This document shows, one piece after another, positions 28,197 to 36,543 of a stretch of 64,000 nucleotides of DNA. Every line of letters starts with the position of its first letter. Position 1 is the stretch's first letter. The stretch comes from Maricaulis sp. (GTDB taxonomy: Bacteria > Pseudomonadota > Alphaproteobacteria > Caulobacterales > Maricaulaceae), in the NCBI GenBank assembly GCA_017643585.1, contig JAEPND010000005.1, positions 124,001-188,000 on the forward strand. The letters run 5' to 3'. A program made the position numbers and the translations under genes. The notes under the pieces are model-generated. The model made no database searches, was not told the DNA's origin, and saw only the letters and a program-made list of their open reading frames with translations.

Positions 28197-28549
28197 AAGT
28201 GCCGGTTCGCCGGCTATGGTGATAAACGCGCTCGTAATAACCGGACTGGACCCGGGGGCAGTACCCGGCGGCTCCACCAATTCTTCCCTGCAACCGCAGG
28301 GAGCCCGATCTCAAACCGCCTCGGCCGATGAGATCTCTGTGGGGGCCGAAACAGGATCGACAGACGGGTAAAGGGGATTGCTTTCGCTCGGGTGAGGCCC
28401 GTTACAGGCTCGATTTTATAGTTGCTAATGACAACTACGCTGAAGAGGTAGCTCTCGCTGCATAAGCAGCGCGGGAAATCTCGCTAAAACTCCTATTCCC
28501 TTTAGCCGGAATAGGCGGGGCTCGGAGGCGCCTGGCAACAGAAGCCTCC
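28197..28549 (+). ncRNA. ssrA: two-piece (circularly permuted) tmRNA, alphaproteobacterial type
   Basis: The acceptor piece comes first, about 28197-28279. It ends in a T-arm-like stem (CCGGGGGCAGTACCCGG) and GGCTCCACCA. A roughly 60-base spacer, expected to be excised, follows. The coding piece starts near 28341 with GGGGGCCGAAACAGGATCGA, the conserved tmRNA 5' sequence whose GGGGCC pairs with the acceptor GGCTCC. It contains the tag reading frame at 28424-28465 and ends with a GGAGGC/GCCTCC hairpin near 28549. tmRNA with SmpB rescues stalled ribosomes. A -10-like GCTATATT at 28183-28190 may be its promoter. Outer ends are approximate by about 10 bases. This accounts for the 600 bp without protein genes. 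Confidence 0.93.
28424..28465 (+). other. tmRNA proteolysis-tag reading frame
   Basis: Thirteen codons and a TAA encode ANDNYAEEVALAA; with the alanine carried by the tmRNA the tag is AANDNYAEEVALAA. The ending A-L-A-A is the ClpX recognition end. The AANDN start and length match tags of Caulobacter-like tmRNAs. Confidence 0.93.
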
Positions 28550-28624
28550 ACTCACACCCCATCATTTCAAGCACTTGGTGATAGTTTAATATTCGTCAAC
28601 CCATTCGTTTCATCATGGAACCAA

Positions 28625-29119
28625 GTGATTCGAGCGAGTGTGATCATGCCTGATGGGTCGAATATTGATTGGCTGGATATATCCACCCTGTCCATCTCGG
28701 CCGACGCGCCACAAGCGCCGCTGGACTGGCTTCACACATTCGAGGAAATCTCCGAGCGAAATCATACCGGTCGCCCGGTCCGCTATCTGTTTGACCTCAG
28801 CCTGTCCGGCCTGGACATGACCGCGGATGATGCGATTGAACTGGCCGGCTTTTTTGTCGATCTCACCCCGTCCAAGACCGCCATCGCCCTGGTCTCGTCA
28901 GACATTGAAAATCCGAGCCTTGGTGAATTGATCTTCCGTAATGCGCTGAGAGGCGGCGGCTTCCAGGTCTGTGTTTTCAGCGAGCTCGCCGCGGCCCAGA
29001 CTTGGCTCAGCCTTTTTGTCTCCAGCTGTGAGCGCAAAGGGCTCAAATGCGGGCCATCCTGCGAGTTTGCACTGACCACGGCCTGCCCGGTCACGGACAT
29101 GCCTGCACCGACGGTGTGA
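28625..29119 (+). CDS. unknown protein, possible STAS/SpoIIAA-like fold
   Basis: The 164-residue protein has no signal peptide. Alternating strands and helices (VRYLFDLSLSGLDMT, KTAIALVSSD, GGFQVCVFSELAAAQTWL) look like the SpoIIAA/STAS-type fold, in which the last 'VF-x-E-x-A-x-x-WL' helix is typical. The Cys-containing tail (CERKGLKCGPSCEF) is unusual. The start is uncertain: GTG 28625, GTG 28640 and ATG 28646 are all in frame, and no strong ribosome site is seen. It lies between the tmRNA and sspB genes on the same strand. Confidence 0.55.
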   Translation: MIRASVIMPDGSNIDWLDISTLSISADAPQAPLDWLHTFEEISERNHTGRPVRYLFDLSLSGLDMTADDAIELAGFFVDLTPSKTAIALVSSDIENPSLGELIFRNALRGGGFQVCVFSELAAAQTWLSLFVSSCERKGLKCGPSCEFALTTACPVTDMPAPTV

Positions 29120-29239
29120 CGGGAACGAGCAATCACTGGAATTGCTCGCGCCAGATGGGAAAATCACGCGCCTCGGGCGATCCGCGCGACAGATCTTCCC
29201 GCTAGGAAAGATAGATTGCAGTTGAGAAGCCAGAATTCG

Positions 29240-29267
29240 TTGACGCGGTTAAAGTCTCCGCTACGCT
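29240..29267 (+). promoter_or_regulatory. probable housekeeping promoter of the sspB operon
   Basis: TTGACGC at 29240 and GCTACGCT at 29260, 13 bases apart, fit the Caulobacter-type sigma-73 pattern (TTGACGS, 10-14 bases, GCTANAWC); the -10 matches only in its GCTA half. The sspB start lies 28 bp downstream. Confidence 0.55.
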
Positions 29268-29294
29268 GCCAATGTGAGATCCGGGGGTAGGCCA

Positions 29295-29786
29295 ATGGCT
29301 AAAGATCTTATGCGTTATGATGTCATGGCGCAGGAAGCATTGCGTGGAGTTGTGAAACAAGCGCTCCACAAAGCGGCAGGTCCGGGGGGACTGCCGGGAC
29401 AACACCATTTCTACATTACTTTCCGCACCCGCGGTCGCGGTGTGGATATCGATGAGTCTCTGCTCGAGAAGTATCCGGAAGAAATGACCATCGTTCTGGA
29501 ACATCAGTTCTGGGATCTGGATATTTCGGATCTGGGATTTGAAGTGACGCTAAAATTCTCTGGCGTTCCCAAATATCTCAAAGTGCCCTTCTCGGCGGTA
29601 TCGCGCTTTCATGACCCAAGTGTCGGTTTCCATCTTCAGTTCGAACATGAGCTCGAGGACGGGGATGCCGTTCACCCGGTCGCCCAGTCGGTTGCGTCCG
29701 ACAATGAACAGGCGAGCCTGGAAGCAACCGGAACGGATGATGATGGCGCACAGGTCGTCAGCCTCGACAGTTTCCGCAAGAAATAA
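29295..29786 (+). CDS. sspB: SspB-family ClpXP adaptor (alphaproteobacterial SspB)
   Basis: The 163-residue protein begins MAKDLMRYDVMAQEALRGVV, with the SspB fold core HFYITFRTRGRGVDI, EMTIVLEHQFWDLDI, and FSGVPKYLKVPFSAVSRFHDPSVGFHLQF. A flexible acidic linker leads to a basic C-terminal tail (VVSLDSFRKK) that fits the ClpX-binding tail of SspB adaptors. It delivers ssrA-tagged proteins to ClpXP. ATG 29295 follows a GGGGGTAGG ribosome site. The stop overlaps the thioesterase start (TAATG). Confidence 0.9.
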   Translation: MAKDLMRYDVMAQEALRGVVKQALHKAAGPGGLPGQHHFYITFRTRGRGVDIDESLLEKYPEEMTIVLEHQFWDLDISDLGFEVTLKFSGVPKYLKVPFSAVSRFHDPSVGFHLQFEHELEDGDAVHPVAQSVASDNEQASLEATGTDDDGAQVVSLDSFRKK

Positions 29787-30280
29787 TGAGCTCAGACACA
29801 CCGGTGCCCGCCGACCTGGCCGCCGGCAAAGAGATTGTGCCGCTGCGGGATGATGAAATCCGGCAGCGTCTCACCTCTATTGGTGAACACGAACACGCGG
29901 CCGGACTTCTCGGCTTTCGCCCCATAGACTTCAACGTCAACGAACACTGGCTGGAAGCCGGCTTCGATCCCGATCCCCGCTGTGCCAATCTGCGTGGCGG
30001 CGTTCAGGGCGGCATGATCTGCGCGATGCTGGACGAGGTCATGTCCTTGTCCGTTGTCGTCGCCGAACGTTTCACGATCGGCGTTCCCACACTCGAGCTC
30101 AAGACCAGTTTCATGGCGCCCTTGCCGCTCGGACAATGCCGCGCCCGAGGCCAGGCCCTGCGGATCGGGCGCAATGTGGCCTTCATGGAGGGGACAGTGT
30201 GGACGGCTGACGGCGAGGTCGCCGCACGCGCCACATCAACCTGCCAGGTCCGCCGTTCCTCTCGCATACGCAGGGCATGA
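29786..30280 (+). CDS. PaaI-family hotdog thioesterase
   Basis: The 164-residue protein has the PaaI hotdog helix LRGGVQGGMICAMLDEVMSLS, with the Gly-Gly and Asp positions used for acyl-CoA hydrolysis, and strands PTLELKTSFMAPLPLG and ARATSTCQVR. It probably hydrolyses acyl-CoA thioesters. It is translationally coupled to sspB at its start and to the MFS gene at its end (ATGATG with the stop inside). Confidence 0.87.
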   Translation: MSSDTPVPADLAAGKEIVPLRDDEIRQRLTSIGEHEHAAGLLGFRPIDFNVNEHWLEAGFDPDPRCANLRGGVQGGMICAMLDEVMSLSVVVAERFTIGVPTLELKTSFMAPLPLGQCRARGQALRIGRNVAFMEGTVWTADGEVAARATSTCQVRRSSRIRRA

Positions 30281-31500
30281 TGCCGACTGCGGATCCAAGC
30301 CTCGCCGGAAAATGGCGCGCGATCGGCTTGATCGTGATCGCCCAGATCCTGGCCTTGTCAGTCTGGTTCTCCGGTACAGCCGCCCTGCCCGCCATTCTCG
30401 CCCAGTACACGCTTCCAGCGCCCAAACAGGCCGCATTGACCAGCGCAGTGCAGGCCGGTTTCGTGCTTGGCGCGCTTTTGAGTGCGATCTTCAGCGTGCC
30501 CGACCGGTTTGAACCGCGGCGCGTCTTTGCCACCGGCGCCATCATCGCAGCGCTTGCCAACATGCTGGCCCTCAACCTCGCTCCGGACAGCTGGGCCCTT
30601 ATAGCCACACGGTTTGCAGCCGGTGCCGCCCTGGCCCTGGTCTATCCTGTGGGAATGAAACTGGCGGCCAGCTGGGCACGTGGTGATGCCGGCCTGCTCG
30701 TGGGCCTGCTGGTCGGGGCACTGACCCTTGGATCTGCCTCCCCCTTTCTGCTGGCAATCGCCGGCTCGGCAGGAGACTGGCGAAGCCCGCTCCAGCTGGC
30801 GGCCATGGCGGCCCTGGCTGCGGGTCTTCTGATCCTCTTCACGCGCGCTGGCCCGGGTCTGCGCGCGGCCGCGAGCTTTGATCCCCGCGCCATCCTGCTT
30901 GCGGTGAGAGATCCGGCGCTGCGCCTGACCAATCTGGGCTATCTCGGCCATATGTGGGAACTCTATGCGATGTGGGCCTGGATCGGTGCCTTCAGCCACG
31001 CTTATTGGGACAGCCGTGGCGGCGGATCAGATCTGGCTGATCTGACCGCCTTCACAGTGATTGGCTCTGGAGCCCTGGCCTGCATCATCGCCGGCGGCCT
31101 CGCTGACCGCTTCGGCCGCACACGCGTCACAGCAGCCGCGATGGCCATCTCCGGCAGCTGCGCCCTGATCGCAGGCCTGGCATTTAACGCACCGCCCTGG
31201 GTACTCTTGCCTGTTCTGGTGATCTGGGGGCTCAGCATTATCGCGGACAGCGCCCAGTTCTCGACGGCGATTACCGAGCTGGCACCACCCGAAAGGGCCG
31301 GCACTCTGCTGACCATCCAAACCGCGCTGGGTTTCTCGCTGACCATTGTCATGGTCCAGATCCTGCCCAGCTGGATCGCTTTTGCCGGATGGAATTGGGC
31401 TTTCGCCCCCCTGGCCATCGGCCCTTTCCTGGGCGTGTGGGCCATGCTGACCCTGCGCAAACGTCCGGAATCCGCGCGGCTGGCAGGCGGGCGCGGCTAG
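30277..31500 (+). CDS. MFS transporter
   Basis: The 407-residue protein has 12 predicted membrane segments, with the loop 2-3 motif weakly kept (SVPDRFEPRRVFATGA) and a good loop 8-9 copy GGLADRFGRTRVTAAAM. The N-terminus ALSVWFSGTAALPAI resembles nitrate/cyanate-type and related MFS permeases. It is the third gene of the sspB operon. The substrate is unknown. Confidence 0.87.
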   Translation: MMPTADPSLAGKWRAIGLIVIAQILALSVWFSGTAALPAILAQYTLPAPKQAALTSAVQAGFVLGALLSAIFSVPDRFEPRRVFATGAIIAALANMLALNLAPDSWALIATRFAAGAALALVYPVGMKLAASWARGDAGLLVGLLVGALTLGSASPFLLAIAGSAGDWRSPLQLAAMAALAAGLLILFTRAGPGLRAAASFDPRAILLAVRDPALRLTNLGYLGHMWELYAMWAWIGAFSHAYWDSRGGGSDLADLTAFTVIGSGALACIIAGGLADRFGRTRVTAAAMAISGSCALIAGLAFNAPPWVLLPVLVIWGLSIIADSAQFSTAITELAPPERAGTLLTIQTALGFSLTIVMVQILPSWIAFAGWNWAFAPLAIGPFLGVWAMLTLRKRPESARLAGGRG

Positions 31501-31534
31501 CGCGCCGCCGCTCGACAGTGCCTGAGTTGTCGCA

Positions 31535-32131
31535 TCACCGATCCTGGCGCCGGGCGCTGGCCAGGTCCGGATGCGCACTGTCAACGATCCAGATCGGATC
31601 ACCGCAGACAAAACCGGGCGCCAGACCATCCGCCATCTCACGGGCCAGCGCGTTGCCGCCGGCAAGCCCGGTGGTCTTCACATAGCCGACATGACAGGAC
31701 TCAACGCCCTCCCCAGGGCGAAGGGCCGCAACGATCAGGATGCTGTTATTGCGAGGTTCTCCGTCAGAGTCGAAGGATGTCGAATTATAGCGGTGGATGG
31801 TCGCGAATGCATCACCTTCAGGGTCGAGCCGCAATTCAATGACGTCGTGAAACCCGCCAAAATTGCCGACATATCCACCATAGGGCATGCCTTCGGGAGG
31901 CGTATCCTGGCGCGAGAAACCGCTGCGCGAGCCAGGCTCGCCGCTGTCAAAATAGACCTGCCATCCCCCCTGCCCCTGGCAACGCTCGATTATGGAATAG
32001 CCCCCGCCTTCATCCGTCTCGTTGACCGTGTGGCAAGTATCGCTGTTCACATGTGTGTAAACGCTCTCCTGTGCACTCGCCTGACAGGCGAAAACGGCCA
32101 AGCCGAGCGGAATGGATGCGAGATGCTTCAT
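31535..32131 (-). CDS. exported protein of unknown function
   Basis: The 198-residue product has a signal peptide ending near ASA-QES (residue 21). The mature part has four cysteines that may form disulphides and is beta-rich (GGWQVYFDSGEPGSRSGF, GYVGNFGGFHDVIELRLDPEG). I recognise no family. It is convergent with the MFS gene, 34 bp apart, and has the character of several other small exported proteins in this window. Confidence 0.65.
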   Translation of the reverse strand: MKHLASIPLGLAVFACQASAQESVYTHVNSDTCHTVNETDEGGGYSIIERCQGQGGWQVYFDSGEPGSRSGFSRQDTPPEGMPYGGYVGNFGGFHDVIELRLDPEGDAFATIHRYNSTSFDSDGEPRNNSILIVAALRPGEGVESCHVGYVKTTGLAGGNALAREMADGLAPGFVCGDPIWIVDSAHPDLASARRQDR

Positions 32132-32189
32132 GACGCCCCCCTTGAACTGGAGCCAGTCTAGATCATTCGCTGATCCTGCCCAGCAAAAT

Positions 32190-32528
32190 TCAGGCGATCT
32201 CGGAGACTTTTGCGCTGGCCATCGGCCGGGCCGTCACCGAGATTCTGGGACGCTCACCCATGACCTTTGTCACCAGCAGGCGTTCCACCTGGCTGTCATC
32301 ATGAAAAACCACGCCCGTCAGGGCGTCCAGCACAGCCTTGGCGACATTGTCGACATCGTGAACGGGGCTGTTTTCGCAACGTTCAATCTGGATCACGACC
32401 TCATACGGCCCCCATTTCGGGCGCACGCGCTTGAATTCGAGGCGGAAGAAATCCCCGATCAACGCCTTGAAGCGGCGTGTTTGCGTGGTCAGTGCGTCCA
32501 CACGCAGATTGAGCTCATCACCGGTCAT
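32190..32528 (-). CDS. RusA-like Holliday junction resolvase family protein
   Basis: The roughly 112-residue product contains HDVDNVAKAVLDALTGVVFHDDSQVERLLVTK, the RusA signature with the Asp-x-Asp-Asn pair and the later Asp-Asp that bind metal. RusA cuts four-way DNA junctions and is often of phage origin, but chromosomal copies are common in alphaproteobacteria and no phage genes are near. The start is uncertain: ATG 32528 has AGG six bases upstream, while ATG 32609 and 32648 give longer products with poor ribosome sites. Confidence 0.75.
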   Translation of the reverse strand: MTGDELNLRVDALTTQTRRFKALIGDFFRLEFKRVRPKWGPYEVVIQIERCENSPVHDVDNVAKAVLDALTGVVFHDDSQVERLLVTKVMGERPRISVTARPMASAKVSEIA

Positions 32529-32685
32529 AGCGGCCTGAACCTTCCCTCGCCCGATCCAGTTTCGCGCTTGCCCCCCACGGCCATGCGCACATGCGTCTTG
32601 ATCCGTCATGCCTGAGTGATACACGTCCGAATCGAAGTTCACCATCATCGAACAGCGTTAGCCGCGCTGCAAGGAGCCTCCCCTC

Positions 32686-34080
32686 ATGAGCGAGATGCGC
32701 ACAGAAACCGACAGCTTTGGTCCCCTGGAAGTACCGGCCGATAAACTCTTCGGCGCCCAGACGGCCCGCTCCCTGATCAATTTCCCGATCGGCATGGAAA
32801 CCATGCCGGAGCCCCTGATCCGCGCGCTGGGTATCGTGAAGCGCTCCGCCGCCCTCGCCAACAAGCGCCTGGACAATCTGGAACCGGAACTGGCCGACGC
32901 CATCGCCCAGGCCGCACTGGAAGTCGCCGAAGGCAAGCTGAACGATCATTTCCCGCTCTCGGTCTGGCAGACCGGCTCCGGCACCCAGTCGAACATGAAC
33001 ACCAATGAGGTCGTCTCCAACCGCGCCATCCAGATCCTGGGCGGTGAAGTCGGATCCAAGGACCCGGTTCACCCGAACGACCACGTCAACCGTTCGCAGA
33101 GCTCCAACGACACTTTCCCGACCGCCATGCACATCGCCGCGGCAGAGGAAATCTCCCACGCCCTGATCCCGGCCCTGCAAGAGCTGCACAATGCGCTCAA
33201 TGACAAGCAGAACGCCTTCAAGGACATCATCAAGATCGGCCGCACCCACCTCCAGGACGCCACGCCGCTGACGCTGGGTCAGGAGTTCTCCGGCTATACG
33301 GCGATGGTCAAGAATGCCATCCGCCGCGTGGAAGCGACCCTGCCGGCACTGCTGGAGCTGGCCATGGGCGGCACGGCAGTGGGGACCGGTCTCAACACCA
33401 AGCCGGGTTACGCCGAAGCCTTTGCCGAGGAAGTGGCCAGCCTTACCAAGCTGGGCTTTGTCACGGCGCCGAACAAGTTCGAGGCGCTGGCGACCAAGGA
33501 CGCCCTGGTCGAGGCGCATGGCGCGCTCAACTCTGCCGCGGTCTCCCTGTTCAAGATCGCCAATGACATCCGCCTGCTGGGCTCCGGCCCGCGCTCGGGT
33601 CTGGGCGAGATTGCCCTGCCGGAAAACGAGCCGGGCTCCTCCATCATGCCGGGCAAGGTCAATCCGACCCAGTGTGAAGCCATGACCATGGTCTGCACCC
33701 AGGTGATGGGCAATAACTCCACAGTCTCCATGGCCGGCAGCCAGGGCCATTTCGAGCTCAACGTCTTCAAGCCGGTGATCATTTTCAACGTGCTGCAGTC
33801 CGTGCGCATCCTCGCCGATGCGGCCAGGACCTTCACAGAGAAGTGCGTGGTCGGCATCAAGGCGCGCGAAGACAATATCAAGGCACTGATGGAACGCTCT
33901 TTGATGCTGGTGACGGCACTCAACTCCACCATCGGTTATGACAATGCCACCATCGTCGCCAAGACGGCGCACAAGAACGGCACCACGCTGCGCGAGGAAG
34001 CCGTCAAGCTGGGCTTTGTCACCGAGGAACAGTTCGACGCGATTGTCCGTCCGGAACAGATGATCGGCCCGAAGGCATAG
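32686..34080 (+). CDS. fumC: class II fumarate hydratase
   Basis: The 464-residue enzyme has [56 protein letters not shown] and the superfamily signature [16 protein letters not shown]. It interconverts fumarate and malate in the TCA cycle and needs no iron. Length matches FumC. The next gene starts two bases after its stop. Confidence 0.97.
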   Translation: MSEMRTETDSFGPLEVPADKLFGAQTARSLINFPIGMETMPEPLIRALGIVKRSAALANKRLDNLEPELADAIAQAALEVAEGKLNDHFPLSVWQTGSGTQSNMNTNEVVSNRAIQILGGEVGSKDPVHPNDHVNRSQSSNDTFPTAMHIAAAEEISHALIPALQELHNALNDKQNAFKDIIKIGRTHLQDATPLTLGQEFSGYTAMVKNAIRRVEATLPALLELAMGGTAVGTGLNTKPGYAEAFAEEVASLTKLGFVTAPNKFEALATKDALVEAHGALNSAAVSLFKIANDIRLLGSGPRSGLGEIALPENEPGSSIMPGKVNPTQCEAMTMVCTQVMGNNSTVSMAGSQGHFELNVFKPVIIFNVLQSVRILADAARTFTEKCVVGIKAREDNIKALMERSLMLVTALNSTIGYDNATIVAKTAHKNGTTLREEAVKLGFVTEEQFDAIVRPEQMIGPKA

Positions 34081-34082
34081 GC

Positions 34083-34775
34083 TTGCTCCTCGACCGCGAC
34101 AGTTTCCAACGTGAGGGCGCCCTTCTGCTGGAGGGTGCCCTTTCCGTCATGGGCGTTGAAACCTATCGGAAGCTTCTTGGCGCGACTTATCGGGGGGCTG
34201 GGCAACGATTGACTCAACCGAAGCCGGCCCTGCTAGACGCCATCATGGCCTCCGGCGGGCTTTGCTCCATCGCCAGCAAACTCGAAGGTGAACCACTTAG
34301 GCCCGTACGCCTGTTGCTGTTCGACAAGTCGGAAAGTGTGAACTGGGCGGTCGATTGGCACCAAGACCGGGTTTTGCCCCTCGCCCGCGAATACTCACAA
34401 CCTGGTTTCGATCGTTGGACCAGCAAATCTGGTGTTCCTCATGTTGAACCGCCGAGTTCGTTGAGTGAGAGAATGGTCACGCTGCGAGTTCATCTGGATG
34501 ACAGCGGTCCGACCAACGCGCCACTGAAGACGCTTCCCGGATCGCACCAAATGGGTCGCCTTCCAGTTGAGGCGGTGGCGCGAGAAGTGCGGCGGATCCG
34601 TCCCGTCGTTCATACCGCACACACCGGCGACGTCCTCGCCCTCAAAACGCTGATTGTGCATGCTTCAGAGCGCGCGAAAGAACCACAGCGCAGGCGAGTA
34701 TTGCATATTGACTTCGCGCCGCCTGACGCGCTTCCAGAAGGACTTGATTGGTCCTTCAGCCTGCCGAATAACTAG
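34083..34775 (+). CDS. phytanoyl-CoA dioxygenase-like Fe(II)/2-oxoglutarate oxygenase
   Basis: The 230-residue protein has an HxD metal pair in NWAVDWHQDRVLPLA, a distal His in LIVHASERAKEP and an Arg that would hold 2-oxoglutarate in RRRVLHIDF. 'LKTLPGSHQMGRLP' is typical of the PhyH family. It may hydroxylate a small molecule. The start is probably TTG 34083, with GAAGG seven bases upstream at the fumC end; the first in-frame ATG (34149) would remove a conserved N-terminal segment. Confidence 0.78.
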   Translation: MLLDRDSFQREGALLLEGALSVMGVETYRKLLGATYRGAGQRLTQPKPALLDAIMASGGLCSIASKLEGEPLRPVRLLLFDKSESVNWAVDWHQDRVLPLAREYSQPGFDRWTSKSGVPHVEPPSSLSERMVTLRVHLDDSGPTNAPLKTLPGSHQMGRLPVEAVAREVRRIRPVVHTAHTGDVLALKTLIVHASERAKEPQRRRVLHIDFAPPDALPEGLDWSFSLPNN

Positions 34776-34779
34776 TTTC

Positions 34780-34995
34780 ATGACCTCGAAACCCATCAAC
34801 CTCCGACAGTTCCGCAAGCGCAAGCAGCGTGAAGACAAGGCCAGACAGGCCGAGGCCAACCGGGTGGAACACGGCACGCCCAAGGCCCTGCGCGAACCGG
34901 TTCAGCTGGAACGACAGCGTCTTCTCCGGGAGCTGGAAGCCAAGAAGCTCGCTGCCGAAGACGAGGACGGGGAAACGCCTAATACGGAGAATTAA
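34780..34995 (+). CDS. DUF4169 family protein
   Basis: The 71-residue, highly charged protein begins MTSKPINLRQFRKRKQRED. Its Asn-Leu-Arg start and Lys/Arg/Ala helix match the DUF4169 family of small alphaproteobacterial proteins. ATG 34780 is five bases past the dioxygenase stop. Its end overlaps the convergent gene by 17 bp. The function of the family is unknown. Confidence 0.8.
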   Translation: MTSKPINLRQFRKRKQREDKARQAEANRVEHGTPKALREPVQLERQRLLRELEAKKLAAEDEDGETPNTEN

Positions 34996-35284
34996 GCGCC
35001 GGATTGCGTCCGTGTCGCCGCTTGTATTCGTTCAGCAGGCGCTCCGCTTCGGCAACTTCGGAGAAGGTTTCAAAAAACATCAGCGCCGAAGGATAGGCTG
35101 GCTGATAGCCGGCGGGCGGATCCAGTTCGCGTTCGAAAGAACGCTTGAGCGAGCGCGCCGGCGAGATTTTCAACACTGACGCCAGATTGCCCTCATCCTC
35201 AAGCAACACGAAGACCCCGGGCGTGTCGGGCACACGTCCGGCGTGGAGTTTGGATAAGGGTATCGGCTTGTGCCAACGACGCAT
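34979..35284 (-). CDS. small protein with GIY-YIG-like fold, unknown function
   Basis: The 101-residue protein shows the layout of a GIY-YIG domain: VPDTPGVFVLLEDEGNLASVLKIS for the first hairpin, then ARSLKRSFEREL and AEAERLLNEYKRRHGRNPALN with a Glu in the late helix. The GIY and YIG triplets are not intact, so nuclease activity is doubtful. It is convergent with the DUF4169 gene. Confidence 0.5.
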   Translation of the reverse strand: MRRWHKPIPLSKLHAGRVPDTPGVFVLLEDEGNLASVLKISPARSLKRSFERELDPPAGYQPAYPSALMFFETFSEVAEAERLLNEYKRRHGRNPALNSPY

Positions 35285-35371
35285 AACTCTACGACCAGTC
35301 TTCGATGTAACAGATTTGCCGCATTTAGCTCAAATCCACACCCCAGTATTCAAACTTCGGTAAGCAAGTGT

Positions 35372-36040
35372 TTAACCGATGCTCATTGCCAGGGTTCGAC
35401 TGATCAGAGCCTGCGGCTGACCGCTCTCTGCGCGCCAGTGATTGAACGCATCCTGGACAGCGGCCTTCGCCTTCTTCGAGGTGGGCGTCTTGTCGATCAC
35501 ACCCTCGCGTATCAGGGCCGCGACCACATCGCCTGACAGGATGAATGCGTCCCAGCCGGAAAAACGCAGGACGTATTGCCCCGTCATGCCGCCAAGGCGA
35601 GAGCCCTTCTTGCCCAGGAAATCCTGAAGACCGATCTGGTCGTCCACCGGCCAGTCGGCCAGGAAGGCTCCAAATGAGCCGTGCTCAGCCACGACATCCT
35701 GGATCATCTGGGCGTTCTCGATCGTCGCCATGATCTTCTGGCCATTGCGGACAATGCGCGTGTCGCTGATGAGGCGCTCGACGTCCTCGTCGGAATAAAA
35801 GCCGACGCGGGCCGGATCGAACCCGTCAAAGGCGGCCTCGAACCCGTCCCACTTGGCGTCGATCACCTTCCAGACAAAACCGGACTGGAAGACACGCTTG
35901 GTCATCTCCGCCAGCCAGCGGTCATCCGGCACGGCCCGGATCTCGTCACGGCTGCGCGGCGTGTAGTACTCTTTCAGGCGCTCATCCAGATCAGGATGAT
36001 GCCCCAGCGCCAGCTCACGAACATCCTCGAATGATCGCAT
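35372..36040 (-). CDS. DNA-3-methyladenine glycosylase I family protein
   Basis: The 222-residue protein resembles the Tag-like HhH glycosylases: WLAEMTKRVFQSGFVWKVIDAKWDGFEAAFDGFDP, RIVRNGQKIMATIENAQMI and the later FSGWDAFILSGDVVAALI. It would remove 3-methyladenine from alkylated DNA. It lacks the full Cys/His zinc set of E. coli Tag in what I can see, so it belongs to a related branch. ATG follows AGGAGACC. Confidence 0.8.
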   Translation of the reverse strand: MRSFEDVRELALGHHPDLDERLKEYYTPRSRDEIRAVPDDRWLAEMTKRVFQSGFVWKVIDAKWDGFEAAFDGFDPARVGFYSDEDVERLISDTRIVRNGQKIMATIENAQMIQDVVAEHGSFGAFLADWPVDDQIGLQDFLGKKGSRLGGMTGQYVLRFSGWDAFILSGDVVAALIREGVIDKTPTSKKAKAAVQDAFNHWRAESGQPQALISRTLAMSIG

Positions 36041-36124
36041 TTTGGTCTCCTCTCGTGTCTATTTAGGGATTTGCGAGCGATGGCGAAAGCTTGACGCAAC
36101 CGACGAGCTTGGCTTTCTAGAACC

Positions 36125-36331
36125 ATGCCCCTGATCAAGCGCTCAATTTCGCTCTCCGGCCATCGCACCAGCCTGTCGCTTGAAAGCGAGTTCTGGGATG
36201 TGCTCGAGACCATCGCCGCCGAGCGGGACCAGTCCCTGGCCAGCCTGATTGGCGAGATTGATGCCAGCCGCGGCGTGGAACCCCTGGCCTCCTCTGCGCG
36301 GGTGTGGGTCTTGCGCACTCTACGCGGCTAA
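36125..36331 (+). CDS. ribbon-helix-helix domain protein
   Basis: The 68-residue protein begins MPLIKRSISLSGHRTSLSLESEFWDVLETIAAERDQS. This is the beta-strand plus two-helix layout of the RHH domain found in small alphaproteobacterial proteins that often sit near DUF4169 genes, as here. It may bind DNA as a dimer. It is divergent from the glycosylase gene across 84 bp. Confidence 0.78.
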   Translation: MPLIKRSISLSGHRTSLSLESEFWDVLETIAAERDQSLASLIGEIDASRGVEPLASSARVWVLRTLRG

Positions 36332-36340
36332 ATCCATTCA

Positions 36341-36425
36341 GGTTGCATTCATTTCGGCACGCCACATCCAGTGAATTGGATTCACAACACTTTTTCGTGC
36401 AACCGGGTTGCATCGATATGCAACC
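36341..36425. promoter_or_regulatory. cluster of palindromes upstream of an exported-protein gene
   Basis: The region holds GGTTGCA at 36341, the palindrome GTGAAT-TGG-ATTCAC at 36371-36385, the palindrome TGCAAC-CGG-GTTGCA at 36398-36412 and TGCAACC at 36419-36425. The shared GGTTGCA half-site in alternating orientation suggests binding of a dimeric regulator. The exported-protein start is about 120 bp downstream. Confidence 0.4.
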
Positions 36426-36543
36426 CCGTGTGCCACGCTGTGCGTTGGTGCTACTCCTCGCATGCCCCAATCCCTGCCAGAAGAACAGGATCAACACCGC
36501 GAACGTTGAGGGAGCGCAGCGGTAACAGGGAGACACAGGGATC

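Noticed and set aside
32190-32528. RusA-like gene as a sign of a prophage
   Set aside because: No integrase, terminase, capsid or lysis genes lie nearby and neighbours are housekeeping genes.
32518-33972. Open frame of about 480 codons antisense to fumC
   Set aside because: It covers a highly conserved fumarase gene and has a shadow composition.
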